Assembly: GCF_009905535.1 (NCBI RefSeq)
Contig: NZ_JAAALA010000015.1
Span: forward strand, 1-64,000
Length of the DNA stretch: 64,000 bases
From: Caulobacter sp. SLTY
GTDB lineage: Bacteria; Pseudomonadota; Alphaproteobacteria; Caulobacterales; Caulobacteraceae
Direction of reading: 5' to 3'
The position numbers and the translations under genes were made by a program. Positions 60,881-64,000 of the stretch are shown piece after piece (position 1 is the stretch's first letter; the number at the start of each line of letters is the position of its first letter). The notes under the pieces were generated by a model. It was given only the letters and a program-made list of their open reading frames with translations. It was not told where the DNA came from and ran no database searches.

Positions 60881-62737
60881 TCAGGCCATCTCTACCTTGC
60901 GTTCGGCTTCAGCGCCGGTCCCCAGCCGTTCGACAAGGGCCTCGTACTGCGACCACAGCGCGGCGGGCATCCGATCACCAAACCGGTCATAGAAGGCCGG
61001 GATCAGCGAGGCTTCCTCACGCCACACATCGCCGTCCACGCTGAGCAGCAGATTCAGCTTGTCGGCGCTCAGATCCAGGCCCGAGACGTCCAGCGAGCCC
61101 TCGGCCGGCAGGCGGCCGATGGCGGTGTCCACCGCGCCGGCTTCGCCTTCCAGGCGCTCGACGATCCACTTGAGCACGCGGCTGTTGTCGCCGAAGCCCG
61201 GCCAGACGAACTTGCCGTTGTCCTTGCGGAACCAGTTGACGAAGAAGATTTTCGGCAGCTTGGCCGGGTCCGGAGCGTTGGCGCCGACCTTCAGCCAGTG
61301 GGCGAAGTAGTCGCCCATGTTGTAGCCGCAGAAGGGCAGCATGGCGAACGGGTCGCGGCGCAGCTCGCCGACCTTGTTCTCGGCGGCGGCAGTGCCTTCC
61401 GAGGCGGTGTTGGAGGCCAGGAACACCCCATGCTCCCAGTCGAAGGCCTCGGTCACCAGCGGCACGGCGCTGGCGCGGCGGCCGCCGAACAGGATGGCGC
61501 TGATCGGCACGCCGGCCGGGTCGGCCCATTCGTCAGCGATCACCGGGCACTGGTGGGCGGCCACGGTGAAGCGGGCGTTGGGGTGGGCGGCCGGGGTCGG
61601 CGACTCCGGGGTCCAGGGCTTGCCCTGCCAGTCGGTCAGCGCGGGCGGCGGGGTGTCGGTCAGGCCTTCCCACCACACGTCGCCTTCGGGCGTCAGAGCC
61701 ACGTTGGTGAACACGCAGTCGCGGTTCAGGGCGTCGATGGCGTTCTTGTTGGTGCCGATGCCGGTGCCCGGCGCGACGCCGAAGAAGCCGGCTTCCGGGT
61801 TGATGGCGCGTAACTGGCCGTCTTCGCCGAACCGCATCCAACAGATGTCGTCACCCACCGTCTCGGCCTTCCAGCCGGGGATGGTCGGCTGCAGCATGGC
61901 CAGGTTGGTCTTGCCGCAGGCGCTGGGGAAGGCGGCGGCCACGTAGCGGACCGCGCCCTTGGGGCTGGTCAGCTTGAGGATCAACATGTGTTCGGCCAGC
62001 CACCCCTCATCGCGGGCCATGACGCTGGCGATACGCAGGGCGTAGCACTTCTTGCCCAGCAGGGCGTTGCCGCCATAGCCGGAGCCGTAGGACCAGATCT
62101 CGCGGCTCTCGGGGAAGTGGACGATCCACTTTTCCTCGTTGCAAGGCCACGGCACGTCCTTCTGCCCCGGCGACAGCGGCGCGCCAAGGGTATGGACCGC
62201 CGGCACGAAGAAACCATCGTCGCCCATCATGTCGAGGGCCTGCTTGCCCATGCGGGTCATCACCCGCATCGAGATGGCGACATAGGCGCTGTCGGTGATC
62301 TCGACGCCCAGCGCCGAGATGGGCGAGCCGATCGGGCCCATGCAGAACGGCACGACATACATCGTCCGCCCAGCCATGCAGCCGTCGAACAGGCCGTTCA
62401 GGCGGGTCCGCATCTCAGCCGGATCGGACCAGTTGTTGGTCGGCCCGGCGTCGATTTCCTTCTCCGAGCAGATGAAGGTGCGGCTCTCGACGCGCGCGAC
62501 ATCGCGCGGATCGGAGGCGGCGTAGAAGCTGTTGGGACGCAGGTCCGGGTTCAGGCGCTTCATCGTGCCGGCCTCGACCAATTGGTCGGTCAGCAGCTTG
62601 AACTCGGCGTCGGAGCCGTCGCACCAGTGGACCGCCGCCGGCTTGGTCAGCGCGGCAATCTCGCGGACCCAGGCGATCAGTTTGGCGTGATTGGTCGGGG
62701 CCTCATCGAGACCCGGAATCGAGACTTCGCCGCCCAT
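60881..62737 (-). CDS. pckG: phosphoenolpyruvate carboxykinase (GTP)
   Basis: A 618-residue GTP-type [16 protein letters not shown] near the start, [24 protein letters not shown], the P-loop [16 protein letters not shown], and [20 protein letters not shown] and [12 protein letters not shown]. It converts oxaloacetate and GTP to phosphoenolpyruvate, CO2 and GDP in gluconeogenesis. It is divergent from the penicillin acylase gene, with 218 bp between start codons. Confidence 0.95.
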   Translation of the reverse strand: MGGEVSIPGLDEAPTNHAKLIAWVREIAALTKPAAVHWCDGSDAEFKLLTDQLVEAGTMKRLNPDLRPNSFYAASDPRDVARVESRTFICSEKEIDAGPTNNWSDPAEMRTRLNGLFDGCMAGRTMYVVPFCMGPIGSPISALGVEITDSAYVAISMRVMTRMGKQALDMMGDDGFFVPAVHTLGAPLSPGQKDVPWPCNEEKWIVHFPESREIWSYGSGYGGNALLGKKCYALRIASVMARDEGWLAEHMLILKLTSPKGAVRYVAAAFPSACGKTNLAMLQPTIPGWKAETVGDDICWMRFGEDGQLRAINPEAGFFGVAPGTGIGTNKNAIDALNRDCVFTNVALTPEGDVWWEGLTDTPPPALTDWQGKPWTPESPTPAAHPNARFTVAAHQCPVIADEWADPAGVPISAILFGGRRASAVPLVTEAFDWEHGVFLASNTASEGTAAAENKVGELRRDPFAMLPFCGYNMGDYFAHWLKVGANAPDPAKLPKIFFVNWFRKDNGKFVWPGFGDNSRVLKWIVERLEGEAGAVDTAIGRLPAEGSLDVSGLDLSADKLNLLLSVDGDVWREEASLIPAFYDRFGDRMPAALWSQYEALVERLGTGAEAERKVEMA

Positions 62738-62955
62738 AACCGGCGCCCTCCATCGTTACTTTGACGCGCCGGGTCCGTCTGTGCGCGGCCCCGTGTCACG
62801 CCCTTGCGCGCATCCTGCCTAGCCCGGCGGGGGGTTCCGGGGCAAGCCGAAAGGGGCAAATGTGATGAGAGCGCGACGGCTGACCAAGCGTCAGCCCACC
62901 GAATAGCCAACTGGGCGCCCGTTCCATAAGATCGCCAAAACACGGGGGAAACGGG

Positions 62956-64000
62956 ATGCGGTGGATCGTCAGGGGCCTGATCGGCCTTGGGCTGCTCGTC
63001 GTGGTGGCGGTTGCCGCCCTGCTGGTCCTGGACCTGCCCAACCGCCCGGCCAAGGCCGATCTGGCCGCCATCCAGGCCAAGGCGCAGGCCTATCAAGTGC
63101 GAATCCGTCGCGACAAATGGGGCGTGCCGCACATCCTCGGTCGTCGGAATGCCGACGCCGCCTTCGGCCTGGCCTACGCACACGCCGAGGATGACTTCGT
63201 CACCATCCAGGATGTCGCCCTGGCCACCCGCGGCCAGCTGGCCGGCAAGGACGGGCTGAAGGCGGCGCCGACCGACTACATCGTCAGCCTTTTGGAGGTC
63301 TGGAAGACCACCGAGGGCGGCTATGACAGCCTCCCGGCCGACGTCCGCGCTGTGCTGGAAGGCTATGCGGACGGGATCAACCTCTACGGCGCCGAGCACC
63401 CGGACGCCGTCGCCCCCGGCCTGCTGCCCTTGACCGGGAAGGACATCGCCGCTGGCTTCATCTTCAAGACCCCCTTCTTCTACGGCCTCGACGCCGAGCT
63501 GAAGCGGCTCAACGAGCTGCCCGCCGATCCCACGCCCAAGGGCTCCAACGGCGTCGCGGTCGCCCCCTCCCGTTCGGCCGACGGCGCCACCCGCCTGCTG
63601 GTCAACAGCCACCAGCCCTTCACCGGCCCGGTCGCCTGGTACGAGGCCGTGGTCCAGAGCGGCGAGGGCTGGCATGTGGCCGGCGGCTTTTTCCCCGGCG
63701 CCCCCTTCATGCTGCACGGCCACAACGCCACGCTGGGCTGGGCCAACACCGTCAACACCCCGGACCTGATCGACACCTACCGCCTCGTCGTGAATCCGAA
63801 GAACCCCCGTCAGTACCGCCTGGACGGCCAGTGGAAGGACTTCGAGCGCTCCCAGGCCAAGCTGCGCGTCAAGCTCTGGGGCCCCTTCCACGTCACCGTG
63901 AACCGCGAGGTGCTTCGCACGGTCCATGGCCCGGTGATGAAGACGAAGGGCGGCGCGTTCGCCCTGCGCTATGCCGGCATGGGCGAGGCCCGCCAGCCGT
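62956..64000 (+). CDS. penicillin acylase family protein, truncated by the window edge
   Basis: A 348-residue partial protein running off the end. It has an N-terminal signal/membrane segment (MRWIVRGLIGLGLLVVVAVAALLVLDL), the alpha-chain start IRRDKWGVPHILGRRNADAAFGLAYAHAEDDFVTIQ, and the autocleavage site KGSNGVAVAP at about residue 195 with Ser as the N-terminal nucleophile of the beta-chain. Family members hydrolyse amide bonds of penicillins, acyl-homoserine lactones or related compounds. GGGGGAA precedes the ATG. The C-terminal half is outside the window, so substrate class cannot be judged. Confidence 0.85.
   Translation, partial: MRWIVRGLIGLGLLVVVAVAALLVLDLPNRPAKADLAAIQAKAQAYQVRIRRDKWGVPHILGRRNADAAFGLAYAHAEDDFVTIQDVALATRGQLAGKDGLKAAPTDYIVSLLEVWKTTEGGYDSLPADVRAVLEGYADGINLYGAEHPDAVAPGLLPLTGKDIAAGFIFKTPFFYGLDAELKRLNELPADPTPKGSNGVAVAPSRSADGATRLLVNSHQPFTGPVAWYEAVVQSGEGWHVAGGFFPGAPFMLHGHNATLGWANTVNTPDLIDTYRLVVNPKNPRQYRLDGQWKDFERSQAKLRVKLWGPFHVTVNREVLRTVHGPVMKTKGGAFALRYAGMGEARQP

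Overview
The window is GC-rich, densely coded chromosomal DNA from an alphaproteobacterium. Family-level features point to Caulobacteraceae (a Caulobacter or Phenylobacterium relative): DUF3126 and DUF1476 (F1-ATPase zeta inhibitor) proteins, metZ-apaG, GTP-dependent pckG, many short-overlap operons, and one promoter that fits the Caulobacter housekeeping pattern. This assignment is inference from gene content; there is no rRNA or other marker in the window. I find one tRNA (Leu, UAA), no rRNA, no CRISPR array and no recognisable transposase or integrase.

Layout. 0.1-2.6 kb: an HD-domain protein and a LuxR-type regulator fused to a catalytically degenerate alpha/beta-hydrolase. 2.6-2.8 kb: a 161 bp palindromic intergenic element. 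2.8-7.7 kb (minus): TraB/GumN protein, secreted hydrolase, a cluster of small membrane proteins with a mini Xre regulator under a palindromic operator, and a dCTP deaminase. 7.9-9.5 kb: metZ-apaG. 9.5-15.1 kb (minus): a secreted TonB-C-like protein coupled to a GNAT, and a giant autotransporter with Asp-rich calcium-binding-type repeats. 15.3-25.7 kb: hslO, crotonase, gamma carbonic anhydrase, phoH behind a structured leader with a terminator, amidohydrolase, saccharopine-dehydrogenase-like protein, DCC protein, DUF3126, cysE, nitroreductase and secreted proteins.

25.7-30.0 kb (minus) is the most interesting accessory locus: a tightly coupled operon of a cytoplasmic subtilisin-like protease, a serine alpha/beta-hydrolase, and a SIR2-like protein with a C-terminal domain resembling pYEATS. 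It looks like a conflict/defence system. The SIR2 gene carries one in-frame ochre codon, so this copy is probably inactive or recently damaged.

30-41.8 kb: MFS, queF, SDR, TorF-type outer-membrane protein, JmjC/cupin oxygenase, four tandem paralogues of a small two-cysteine secreted protein around tRNA-Leu, a cinA-like gene, sfsA, and two small regulator-led operons (ArsR-SRPBCC-GST and MarR-GST-YCII), each with a visible palindromic operator. 41.9-51.7 kb: lytic transglycosylase, RDD protein, map, methyltransferase, radC, dehydrogenase, GST and two neighbouring MFS transporters. 51.8-60.9 kb: the purine block purB-(mug)-purC-purS-purQ-purL with small lipoprotein genes overlapping it. 60.9-64 kb: pckG and the 5' part of a penicillin-acylase-family gene that runs off the window.
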